Of a stretch of 64,000 nt of DNA, positions 11,851 through 22,900 are shown one piece after another; position 1 is the stretch's first letter, and each line of letters opens with the position of its first letter. Source of the stretch: Euglena gracilis (Eukaryota; Euglenida; Euglenophyceae; Euglenales); contig CP154955.1 in the NCBI GenBank assembly GCA_039621445.1, forward strand, positions 6,190,785 through 6,254,784, given 5' to 3'. The notes beneath the pieces are model-generated. The model had not been told where the DNA came from. It saw only the letters and a program-made list of their open reading frames with translations, and ran no database searches. Made by a program: the position numbers and the translations under genes.

Positions 11851-12515
11851 TAATGACACCTCGGGCTCCGCACTTTGCCCTTGTGAGGCCATGCCTTGCT
11901 CGCCGGCAGTGTTGTTCGGATTGTTTTTGGTGCGTTGGGTTAGGAGGTCCCGCTTAGTGCCTTTTTCGCCGGAGTTGGCTGATTCTGAATTTCCCCTTCG
12001 ACACCAGAATAAAGGAGCGTCAAATACCATATCAATTGGAAGAAGAAGTCAGTCAATCCACTCAAATTATCCAGAAAAAGACGCGCGCTCAGAATCTAAA
12101 AACAGCAATCGTTTTAGTATCTTGAAGATGTGAATGAAAGATGCAATTCCAAGACGGACAGCGCTGGAGAACTTCGAGAAAGAGCAGCAGACGCCGCAGC
12201 AGCTGGACAACCCGACTGTGGCGAACCGTGGCTGCCCCTTCCCCAAAAGAAATTTCCCCAAAAGAAACTTTCACAACCTAAACCCCCAAAGTGATAACCA
12301 CGGACCCTGGCAGACAGTGGTTAGAAGACTCTGCAAGGGGCAGAAGCAACAACCAGCACGCGTCTACGGCCATTTTGGCCAGGGCTATGGGGGCCAGCAA
12401 TCTCGTACTCCCTGGAAGCAGACCGACAAGGGAGGAAGGGACACGGGGCGAAGCACAAAGACCTTGTGAGGCCATGCCTTGCTCGCCGGCGGTGTTGTGT
12501 GTGTGGGACCATTCG
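11851..12515 (+). pseudogene. retroelement 5' end with gag-like fragment
   Basis: Homologous to 46143-46730. Both begin TGACACCTCGGGCTCCGC, continue through GTGAGGCCATGCCTTGCTCGC, and then encode a gag-like peptide containing HGPWQTVVRR, KGQK, QPA and YGH. Here the frame is opened by ATG at 12134 and ends near 12469. A second copy of GTGAGGCCATGCCTTGCTCGCC at 12470-12492 closes the fragment, so it may be flanked by short direct repeats. Truncated; no pol is attached. Confidence 0.55.
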
Positions 12516-12734
12516 GGCCCCTTGTATGCCGGAGGAGCACCATTTTTGGTTATGTGTGATTTGTGTTTGGTGTTTGGGTGCTTGGTTTTCTCCAGGAGTT
12601 CTTTGGTGTTTCCTGGTTGGTGGGGCATTTTGGAGGCTTGTAATCGGACGGCGTGCTTCACGCTGAGCAGTTGCCAGAATTTGGCGGGTCAGTGCGACCG
12701 CGACGGTCGGTCTAATAGCATTCAGACTGTTTGA

Positions 12735-12960
12735 GGTCCCTTATTTCACCTTCTTGCCATGCCGTGGCTCTTTTGATGATGCGACCAAGCAGGCGGGCAC
12801 CCTCTGGGCCCATGCCTCCCCATGTGCCCATTTCCAAGGTGGTGAAGGACCGACCAGCATTTTGACAAGTGACGTCATATTTGGTGTGCTTGGAAGATTC
12901 TTTGAGCCGAAAGAAGGATCAACCATGCATCAGGCATCAGGCGATTTTTTTTGTGTGTAA
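12735..12960 (-). pseudogene. LINE C-terminal (REL-endonuclease) fragment
   Basis: Read on the minus strand from about 12895 down, the DNA encodes KHTKYDVTCQNAG, then MGTWGGMGPEGARLLGRI and KRATAWQEGEIR with no stop. This matches, block for block, the end of the protein encoded at 14970-14161 on the same strand (AKHTKYDIPC, MGTWGCLGLESAKLLARM, AWDQGDIRSS). Only the last ~60 residues remain. The CATCAGGCGATTT motif at about 12943 also lies beside the 5' edge of the longer copy (14998). Confidence 0.7.
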
Positions 12961-13239
12961 GGTGTGGTATTCTGGAGTAGTATTCTGTGGCAATTTCTGT
13001 GGTTGGTCCACCTGGGAAGGGTCCAATGGGGGGGGGGGGGCTGCAGAACTGAAAGATTTACAGAGGCGACCCTTTCCGATCTTGGTGGGCTCCCTCCAAC
13101 CCCTTCCTGTGTTTATGACGGTGTCAAGAATTTATTTGAACTTCAGGTCAGGAATTTATTTGACGCCGAAGTGCCATGGTGAGTGGGACCCCACCCACGC
13201 CAGCCTTCTTGCACAGAGCACAAGGAGCTGTGGCGGCTG

Positions 13240-13785
13240 CATTATGGGGAGGCAGGGGGCTTTCCTACCCCCCCCCCCCCATAGGATGTGCCCATGGTGC
13301 TATAGCACACCCTCCGGCGCCGGCCACCGGGCCAAAAATGGCCGTTGTCGAAGGAAAATTGGCTTGGTTGGCAAACGACCCCTGCTATGGGCACCCCCCC
13401 CCAAGCACGAGGCACCCCCGCCTCCCGGGGGTTGGGAATTTTTTCTTCAGCATCAATGCTCCATGAACCAATGAACTCCACTTTTTCTGTTGGGGAGAAC
13501 TTGACTTCTTTCTCTCTGGGATATTTTTTAACAAAAAAACGATCCCCCCACCTGTGTTGAAAACGAACTTGCGGTGGTGGGGCGAACCGAATCCACCCCG
13601 ACCAGTGGCGCAGCCTACTGGATTTTTTGTACCTGCGGTGAGGGGCTATATACACAAGGGTTAAGTATTTACAGCTACGTGGGGTGGGAGGGCGGTGGGC
13701 ATCAGGTTTCAGCGAGTTCAGAAAACAGTGGTGGGGCGAACCGAATCCACCGACCAGTGGCATAGCCTACTTACTGGATTTGAGT
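13240..13785. repeat. GCGCCGG-core repeat and 50-bp direct repeat pair
   Basis: 13290-13400 carries the family core (GGCGCCGGCCACCGGGCC, AAAATGGCC) between GGTGCTATAGCACACC and CTATGGGCACC. The segment 13573-13627 (GGTGGGGCGAACCGAATCCACC, CAGCCTACTGGATTT) recurs at 13731-13783 with about 85-90% identity, a direct duplication next to the LINE copy that follows. Confidence 0.5.
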
Positions 13786-13789
13786 GTTC

Positions 13790-14995
13790 AGGGGAGGGAG
13801 GCTACGTACAGATGGGGGAACCCCATGGAAAGTCAGAGGGGTTAAGCAGAGGTTGAGGGGACTTTGGTGGCCGAGGTTCCTGGGCGGGACGGTGATGTGG
13901 ACCCATGATGTTGTGCAGGTTCGGGGTCGTGAGGGCAGGGGTGGTGCAGTGCCAGGCCACAGTGGGTGAGGTTTCCTCAGTCTTGTGGACGTGGCTCTTG
14001 CGTGCAGGGCTTGAGTCGTTGTGTTGGACACAGACCCAACAGGTGGTCGGCAAGACCCAGCAGGTGGTCGGCAAGACATCCGGCCGCACGCCGGAGGCAC
14101 CGGAGGCGGCTGGTCTTTGGGTTGGCGCGATGTCAAGCAGTCTGTTGAGGTTGCTGAGCGTTACGTATTGGTCATCGGTGTCCGCGAGGTTGAACTCAGC
14201 GAAGGAAATGTTTGGGCCGCAGCATTTGCGCGACGTGGCGGAACAGAGCAAGCGCCAGGAGCTAGGAGCTGGTAGCCCTCGGCTTGACGTGAGGAGCGTA
14301 TGTCGCCTTGGTCCCATGCCGTTGTCCGCTTCGTCATTCTGGCGAGCAGCTTGGCGCTCTCCAGGCCGAGGCATCCCCACGTGCCCATGGCCAGCGTCGC
14401 GAACGACCAGCCACCGTTCCGACACGGGATGTCGTACTTGGTGTGCTTAGCTTGCTCACGTCGTTTCAGGAAGGTCCTCCAACGCTCCCTGGAGGCGCTC
14501 CTCTCCATTTCTTGCCACCCGTGCGCAATGGTGATGTATACTGCTACTGGTGTAGGCTTGCCATCCTGCCATTTTGCCAGCAGCAGGTCGGCGGGCCGTA
14601 GAGAGATATCTTGCTGATTGGGTACCGGAACCTCGCGCTGGCCACTTTGGCCGTTTGGGGACAAGAGGTTGAATAAAGCGTCCTGGACGGCCTTGTGCCT
14701 TTTGGCAAAATTATTCCGGATGCAGCACATCTCGTGGTCACCGTGAGTGACGCTCTGGCATCCTGCGCACGTGCCGGTTGAGGCTGCCAGTGGCAGCCCC
14801 AACCACCATTTCAGCCCGATGCGGTAGTCTGCAGCATCAATCATCAATCGTCCTGTGGAGGGCCTCAGGGCCTCGTGGGGTGCCACTCCATCCATCCATG
14901 ACCGACCATGGGCCTGTTCCATTATGCGGGCTTGGTCTCTTGGGAAGATTCGGTTTAGCAGGCCGTTCACCGTGGCACGTGATATCTGGGCTGCT
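13790..14995 (-). pseudogene. 5'-truncated LINE retrotransposon: zinc motif plus REL-type endonuclease domain
   Basis: The best open frame runs 14970 to 14161 on the minus strand (~270 codons). It contains YRIGLKWWLGLPLA, a Cys/His cluster (CAGCQSVTHGDHEMCC), RNNFAKRHKAVQDALFNLL, then RPADLLLAKWQDGKP (Asp, Lys and a nearby conserved Tyr-Ile-Thr-Ile strand), SRERWRTFLKRREQAKHTKYD and MGTWG. I read this as the C-terminal cysteine motif and PD-(D/E)XK restriction-like endonuclease of a LINE that cuts target DNA for target-primed reverse transcription. No reverse transcriptase lies upstream, so the copy is 5'-truncated, and the last ~35 residues look frameshifted. Related fragments: 12735-12960 and 44205-44465. 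Confidence 0.65.
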
Positions 14996-15049
14996 GGGCA
15001 TCAGGCGATTTAGGAATCGCGTGTTTCAATATATTAAGAATCACCTTTC

Positions 15050-15070
15050 CAATTTTTGGTTCAGAGACCA
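15050..15070 (+). promoter_or_regulatory. putative spliced-leader acceptor and 6-nt 5' UTR
   Basis: TTTTTGGTTCAG ends at 15064. AGACCA and then the ATG at 15071 follow. The first exon opens cleanly at this ATG with no upstream frame, which fits trans-splicing. Confidence 0.5.
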
Positions 15071-18000
15071 ATGACACACGCCGAACTGCACCTCTTTGAC
15101 TTGGACGAGTTCATGCAGACGTACAAGCGTCTGCAAACACGGCAGGATTGGCTAATCGAAAATAAGTGCAAAAAATCCAGGTTGGTCGTCCCACCAAAAT
15201 AGTTGGGCCTTCATTTTTTCTTAGATTGTTCTCGTACGTTGCAGCAGTCATTGCATTCACGGTTGGAAAGTCTGCAACCATGAGTGATGAGGCCATCCTT
15301 GCCAAAATCGATCCGTACGTGACCTCTGAAGTGCGAGTTCAGAGAGGAGCTTGGTGGAGGTCGGGTACGTTGCATAACTGTGGCAAAATATGGCAAAAAA
15401 ATCGTTCTCAGTTCTTCTTGATCGTCCTCTCCAAACTGTTTTTGATGAGTGAATTCAGTGAATTTTTTTTGCAATTTCTTTTACATTTTTATTCATCTAT
15501 TAAAAATTGTGGAAAATGCTTTTCCTTTCAACAAACAAGAAAACAAAATCTGGCAGGCGGCTGCTGGACATCTCAAACTCCACAACCACTTCATTGGCTT
15601 CTCGCTGACCAGTCATCCCCATTGCAGGACCATGGTTTAACAATTTTTATGCCAACAGAATCAATTGGTACCCTTGTTCGCTATTCGACCTCCAACCCCC
15701 AAACGTCAAAAATTTTGGTTCTGTTAGGGACAGGGTTAGGGTTAGGTGGAGGTCGAGTAGCGAACAAGCACCATTGGAGGAAGCAGCCCGGCCGGAGGCA
15801 GCGGCCCAGCCCAGCAGCCGGTCGGCATGGAAAACATGTTCGATGCAGACCTTTCGGTGCCGGTTCAGAGAAAAATTTTGAGAATATTGTTGATGTTTTT
15901 TTTCCAAATGGTGAAACCAAAAAAAGTTGAGTTTTTTTATGGCTGCATGAGAATTTTTGCCTTTTTCCCCAACCGTCTTGAGAGAAATAACCTGGTGGGG
16001 ACAGTCCCCTGGCATCCTTTTTTCCACGGAAATGGGAGCGAGGTCTATTTGACCATAACCAAGCCAAATGGTGACCATGTTGAAGCCATATGTGACCATG
16101 CAAGAGGAATGGCAGCAACAAGAAAAAACTTGTGGGTGCAAAATGGAAAACCCTCCAGGGGAATCCACTGCCCAATCACCAAACCATTGAAATTGTCGGC
16201 ACTTGTTCGCTACTCGACCACCACCTAACCCCAACCCTTACTCTAACACTAACTTCCCGAACCCCAACCCTAACCTTACCCTATTCCTTCACCAAAATTT
16301 TCGACTCTGCCGTTTCGAGTACAAACAAGAACCAAAATCCGGCTGGGCCTGGGTCTGCCCTGGCTGTCAAAAGTCTCAAACATCTGCTGCACACGGCACT
16401 ATCACAGCTCAGGGCCACACAAAACCTCGGCCTAGCCCAGCAGGAGTGGCGCGACCCAACCCGGCCGGCGGACCACCGGAAATCTGCACTGGAAATCCGC
16501 ACGAAGCCCTATTTTAGCACTAAATGAATTCCTGATGGCGTTAACGCGTAGGGTTAAAAACATGGGGGACCCGAGCGAGGCCGAAGGCGCCGAGCGAGGG
16601 TCCCCCATGTGTATTACCACCCCCCCCCCCCTTTATTGTCCCCCCCCCTTTATTGTCCCTGGGCCCCGGCCGACGGGGGGTTTTTTTGGCCGGGCCAATG
16701 AAATTCCTTTGGTACCCCTTTATTGTCCCCCCCCCCTTTATTGTCCGGTCGGGCCTCCCGGGGGCAGGTCGGTGGGACAATAAAGGGGGGGGGGTGGTAA
16801 CCCTAGTTGGGCGACCCTTTGGGGTCAGGCTTTTGCTTAAGGGATTGCAGTCCCCCCCCCCCCCGGGGGGGGGGGGCTGGACTGCAGCTAGTCCAAATTT
16901 GGCTAGCAGGGCAAGCTATTGGAAATTTTTTTTCCAGTGACCGGCGCAAAGCGCCGAAAATTTTTTTGGGACCCCCAAAATGGCCCAAAATGCCCGTTTT
17001 TGGCCATTTTTGGGAATTTTTTGGGTACTTGTCTGTTATCGTACGACGGACCCCCCCCCCCTTTCGGTTATGGTACGACACCCTTTTTTTGGGTTTTTTA
17101 GGGTTAATTAAAGGAATAGGGTTAGGTGCGCACATGCATGTTTGCGCTACATGGCCACGTTGCGCTACATGGCCACGTTGCGCTACATGGCCGTGTAGCG
17201 CAACGTGGCCATGTAGCGCAACGTGGCCACTAGCGCACCTAACCCTACTCCTTCAATAACCCCATAGTAGCGCTACACGGCCATGTAGCGCTTCACGGCC
17301 ATGTAGCGCAACGTGGCCATGTAGCGCAACGTGGCCATGTAGCGCACTGTAGCATGAGCGCACCTAACCCTACTCCTTCAATAACCCCATAACAACCCCA
17401 AAAAAAGGGTGTCGTACCATAACCGAAAGGGGGGGGGGTCCGTCGTACGATAACAGACAAGTACCATTTTTTGGAACAAAATCAGCCAAAAACCTCATTT
17501 TTCCAGTCCGGGGGACCCCGGACTCCCCCCCCCCCCCGTCTAGGGGGGTCTAGCTAGTCCACTTTTTCCAGTGTCTAGCCGATTGGCTAGCCAGTACCCC
17601 CCCCCCCCCGGGGTCCTTAAGCAAAAGCCTGTTTGGGGTAGGGTGCCTTGTAGGGGCCAATTTATCACGTTTCTGGACAGCCGGCTGCAGCCCTCAAATT
17701 TTTTCAGGCTTCAAAAAAGATTACGACCACCACTGAAATTTTTTTAAGTCGGTTGCAGGCTTCTGCTCAAGGGATTGCAGTACCCCCGGGGGCTCTAGGC
17801 GGTAGACTGGGGGGGGAGGGTCCTGGGTTAGTCGGCCGACTAGTCGGCCGACCACCCAATTGGTCGGCCGACTAGGCCTGGTCGGTAACTAGTCGGCGAG
17901 ACGGGGGGGGGGGTCCTGGGTGGTCGGCGGACTAGTCGGCCGACCACCCACTCTAATGTAGTTACGGGCCAGTCTCGCCGACTTTTTATGAAGAAAATTG

Positions 18001-19864
18001 TATGCAAACTAGTCGGTGGCTAGTCGGTGGGCATAAAAATGGTCTGTGGCGGGTCCAAACCACCCGGAAATGGTCCGGATGGGGCCAAATAAGTGCCTTA
18101 CACCAACAGGAACACCCTCAGATGGAAATTTTTGGTCGGTGGGGGGTCGGTGGGCCCTTGATGGGGTCCGGAGGGGTAAAAAACCAATGACGAAACAGGG
18201 ATTACATTAAAATCCTTTAGAAATGCAAGCATTCTGCATCAGGACAGGCTGAAAACTGCCCCCTCCACCCCCACCCGAGCCCAGATAACAAAATCCCTTC
18301 TAAGTTGGCAACATCCTCCGGGGTTAAGTCGTTTTTGTGACTCACTTTGGCTTAGGCGGGGGAGGGGGGGGCTCCGCCCACCCCGCACCCCCCACCTCAA
18401 ATAACAAAATCCCTTCTATGTTGGCAACATACTCGGGGGCTAAGTCGTTTTTGTGGCTCACTTTGGCATAGTGACACGTTTTCCATCAGGGCATCTGTGG
18501 CAATGGCACGTTTTCCATTAGGGCATCTGTGGCAATCACCTGTCGTCCGAAATCGTCCGAAAATGCATTTTGCCAAATCGATCGACGATCGCGAGCGTAT
18601 CTCTGGCTGTGAATGTTGTTCGGGTACAAACTTACCCCTCGATCAAAAGCTCTTTTCATCAGATGACCAGTCTGATGACCACCAAATTCAGCCTGATGAA
18701 TCGAGACAGCCTTTCTCTCAGCTTGGTCCTGGGTCCACTGGCTAGCTATTTTGCTGGACACTGGAAAAAATGGACCAGCCGGACCCCCCCTGGGGGGGGG
18801 GGGTCCGGCCGGGTCCCCCTGATCGGAAAAGATGTGTGATCGGACTTATGATTTGTGTGTGTGATCGGACACCAATCACACACACAAAACCCTACCCGGC
18901 TTCCCTGGTGTGGGCCGGCATCCCCCGCCCAGGGGCCCAAAATGGCCCTAAGGGGAAGCCAGGGATGGATGGGAAGCCCTTCGGTATTGAGGTAGGTGGT
19001 AGGGGGGGGTCCCGACCACCCCCCCCCCTGGGGGGATAAGTTGGTAGGGGGGGGACCGCACCACCCCCCCCCCCCGCCTAGATGTTGGGAGGGGGGGTCC
19101 GGACCCCCCCACCTCCCCCTCCTTGACAGGTGCCAAAAATAGCAGAAAATTTTCTTCCGGCGCTGCGCGCCGGAAAATGAGCAAAAAAAGACCCCTTTTG
19201 CTGACTTTTGGCCATATTGCCCATTTTTTGATGTGTTGGTGTTTTCCCCCAAAAACATGTTCAAAAAAATTCAAAAAATGAGCATTTTTGGATCGATTTT
19301 CAAAGAAAAATCAGGGTTTTTTGACCGATTCCGACCCGATTTCCGGCCCTTTGCCCGTCCATGAAATCGAAAAATTTTCGGCCCCCCCTCAGTTTCGAGG
19401 TAGGAGGGGGGGGTCCGACCCACCCCCCCCCCTCCGTGTCGGGAGGGGGGGGTCCGACCCCCCCCCCCCCCTCAAGGCTTCCCATCCAGGGAATTTCTTA
19501 AGCCGGAGGGTACCCTACCCCCCGGGGGGGGTCCAGCCAGCCAGCAGCTCAAATCCAGCCAGCAGCCCAAATTCGGGCTGGGAGCCCCCCCCCCCCCCGG
19601 GGTCGAGTGAAATAAAGTCGGGTCCAGCCCGGCCGGAGGCCGGGCCAGCCGGCCGAAGGCCGGCCCAGCCGGCCGCAGGCCGGCCAGCCAACTGGGCTGT
19701 CCAGCTCACTTATCCCTGCATTTTCCCCCCTCTGCACAGCCCCTCCATTACAGCCCCCCAGCCTTGACCTAGCTCCACCCATCAAAATGTCGAAAATGGC
19801 CAAAATGTGTTAGAAAATTTTGTTTTTCCTCGACCCAGCCCAGCCCAGCCCGCTCCAGCCCCGG

Positions 19865-19900
<36 letters not shown>

Positions 19901-22900
19901 GGGGGGGGTCCAGCCAGCAGCTCAAATCCAGCCAGCAGCCTTTTTGCCAGCCGGAGGCTGGACCCCCCCCCCGGGGGGTCCTTAAGAAATTCCCTGTTCC
20001 CATCCATCCCTGGGGGAAGCAATCGCCCCTGGGGGTCCCCAGCCCTGCTCGAGAGCCTCCACAAGCTCATCGTGATCCTCCCACCCGGAACGCAAGCCGG
20101 GTGGTCACACAGCAAAAACCCTCCCTCCCCGTGTGGCCGGCCATCGCCCACAGGGCACAACGTTTTTTCCCCGACGTTACATGTTCTCGGCGGGCAAGCG
20201 ACACCAGACCATGTTGTTCATAGCCGGCAAGCGTACCCCGACAGGACTGCGCCAGGCTCGGGGCCGCCCGACGCAGTCCCTTGGGCTTGGTATACCACCC
20301 CCCCCATATTGTCCCCCCCCCCATATTGTCCCTCGGCCCGGCCGACGGGGGTTTTTTTTGGCTCGGCCAATGAAATTTCCTTTGGTACCCCCATATTGTC
20401 CCCCCCCCCCATATTGTCCATTTGGGGTCCCAGTGGGAAGGTTGTTGGGGCAATATGGGGGGAGGGGGTGGTACGCCCCTTGGTCCCCCACCCCCACCCC
20501 CATCACCCCCGCCACCGCAGGGCAAAGACAGCACCTAATGTATTCCCAGGTTGTTTTCTCCGCTTGCTGGCCCAGACACACCGGGAACACAAACCAGTGG
20601 GGCTACATGTTGGCAGGGGGCGTGCTCCTTTCGGTGACCGAGGCCATACATCTCTTTAAGGTTTTGCGACCCCCCGGGGGGGGGCAGCTGCAGCCAGCCC
20701 CGATTTGGGCCCAGCCCAGCCGCAGCAGCCCCCTCCCCCCGAGGGGGGGGGGGTGCTGCTAGCCCTAGCTAGCCAGCCCCTTTTTGGGGGTCCAGCCCAA
20801 AATTTCTAGCCAGCCCAAATTTCTAGCCCTAGCCCAGCAACCCCCCCCCCCAGGTCCTTAAAGAGATGTATGACCGAGGCGTGCTAGGTCATGCCTAGCC
20901 ATCTGGGATCTTGCCTGCCCTGGCCACTCCATCAACCATCAAGCTGACATAGGCATACCCCCCGAAAGGATTGGCTCCCCGGGAAATCCTCAACCCAGCG
21001 CACAAGACCGAAAGCACCCCAATAAAAAGACTACACATGACCCACGGCTCGGCAGGTTTCACCGGAGCCACCCGCGAAACTCGTCAGGGTGGGACACCCA
21101 GACACGACATGTCAGCACATTGTGCGCACCCCCCCCCCCGTCCGGAGGCCCCACCGGACGGCACCTGCGCTCACGCAGTAGCCACCTGGCTGCCCTCTGT
21201 TGCCCCTGCATTCAAAGACCAGCCCCAACCCGTTACCTGGCCTTTGCTTGCTCAAGCCCCGAATGACCCAGACATCCCGCACCCGCATTCACCGCAACCT
21301 GAAGTTAGTCCTTACATGAAGAACCCCTCGGAGGCACACCAAGGTTGCACGCCCCCCCCCCCCCAGCTAGCGCACAGTTGCAGTCACCCCCAACCCCAAC
21401 CTCAGCCTCCTCTGTTTTTTTTAAATGCTTATTTATTTACGCGATAACCACCCGCAAGTCCTCCCTTGAGAGTGCCGGGTGGCTCCGTGCGGGCGCAAGG
21501 CGGTAGACTGGGGGGGGGGGTAGTGGGTAGTCGGCCGACTACCCAATTGGTCCACCGACTAGTCCTAGTCGGTAGTTAGTCGGCGAGACAGGGGGGGGGG
21601 GTAGTGGGTAGTCGGCCAACTAGTCGGCCGACTACCCACTCTAATGTACTAACGGGTCAAAACCGCCGACTTTTAAGCCCCCCCCATGAACAAAATCCAA
21701 TGCAAACTAGTCGGTGGCTAGTCGGCGGTCATAAAAATGGTCTGTGGCGGGCCCAAATCACCCGGAAATGGTCCGGATGGGGCCAAATAAGTGTCTTACG
21801 CCTAAATAAACACCCCCAGATGGAAATCGTTGGTCAGTGGGGGGTCGGTGGGCCCTTGATGGGGGTCCGGAGGGGTAAAAAACCAATGATGAAACAGGGA
21901 TTACATTAAAATCCTTTAGAAATGCAAGCATTCTGCATCAGGACAGGCTGAAAACTGCCCCCTCCACCCCCACCCGAGCCCAGATAACAAAATCCCTTCT
22001 AAGTTGGCAACATACTCGGGGGCTAAGTTGTTTTTGTGGCTCACTTTGGCATAGGCGGGGGGGGGCTCCGCCACCCCCCCCCCCCCGCACCCCCCCTCAA
22101 ATAACAAAATCCCTTCTATGTTGGCAACATACTCGGGGGCTAAGTCGTTTTGTGGCTCACTTTGGCATAGGCGGGGGGGGGGGCTCCGCCCCCCCCGCAC
22201 CCCCCCCCCTCAAATAACAAAATCCCTTCTCTGTTGGCAACATATTCGGGGGCTAAGTCGTTTTTGTGGCTCACTTTGGCATAGGGGGGGGGGGCTCCGC
22301 CCCCCCCCGCACCCCCCCCTCAAATAACAAAATCCCTTCTGTGTTGGCAAAATACTCGGGGGCCAAGTCGTTGTTGCGCCTTACTTTGGCACAGGCGGGG
22401 TGGGCTCCGCCCCCCCCGCACCCCCCCCTCAAATAACAAAATCCCTTCTATGTTGGCTATAGACTTGGAGGGATAAGACCCTTTTTTTGTGCAAATTTTG
22501 ATTTATATTGAAAATTCAATGGGGAGAGGTGTACTTTTGTCAAAAGTGGCCCAAAATGGACATTTTCCCCCAATTTTTTTTTGCATATTCACCCCCGATT
22601 GGGGGGTTCTGGAGCCATTTGGGTGGGTTTTGACCGGCGTTGAGGTGATTTAGCCATTTTTTTTACCAGGGGGGGGGGCTTAAAAGTCGGCGGTTTTGAC
22701 CCGTTAGTACATTAGAGTGGGTAGTCGGCCGACTACCCACTCCCCCCCCCCCCCGCCGACTAGCCACCGACCAATTAGTCGGCCGACTAGTCGGTGGACC
22801 AATTGGGTAGTCGGCCGACTAGTCGGCCGACTACCCACTACCCCCCCCCCCCCAGTCTACCGTTTGGCACTCTCCGTGCGGATTTCCGGTGGTCGCCGTC

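Larger units (their letters stand above)
15365..20042 (+). other. 4.7-kb GT-AG intron 2 of the unrecognised gene
   Basis: The donor is TCGG|GTACGT at 15365 and the acceptor GTCCCCAG at 20041-20042. It is packed with elements listed separately (15674-16230, 16617-16800, 16826-17631, 17755-18476, 19487-19996). Between 18480 and 18770 both strands are open for ~80-90 codons, but neither translation resembles anything I know. Confidence 0.6.

Noticed and set aside
16200-16290. A chromosome end
   Set aside because: The telomere-like units are few, irregular and in the middle of a gene's intron.
18486-18761. 91-codon minus-strand ORF and 89-codon plus-strand ORF
   Set aside because: Both strands are open over the same DNA, neither has a recognisable motif, and the plus frame does not fit the phases of the surrounding gene.
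20133-20762. A 209-codon frame covering exons 4 and 5 of the unrecognised gene (GTTFFPRRYMFSAGKR, NQWGYMLAGGVLLS)
   Set aside because: It reads well locally and has better third-position GC, but it cannot be joined in phase to exon 3 or exon 6; the phase-consistent solution uses another frame and a nonconventional intron.
21975-22460. CRISPR-like array
   Set aside because: The units are ~110-bp direct tandem repeats with no unique spacers, inside a TIR element; no cas genes are present.
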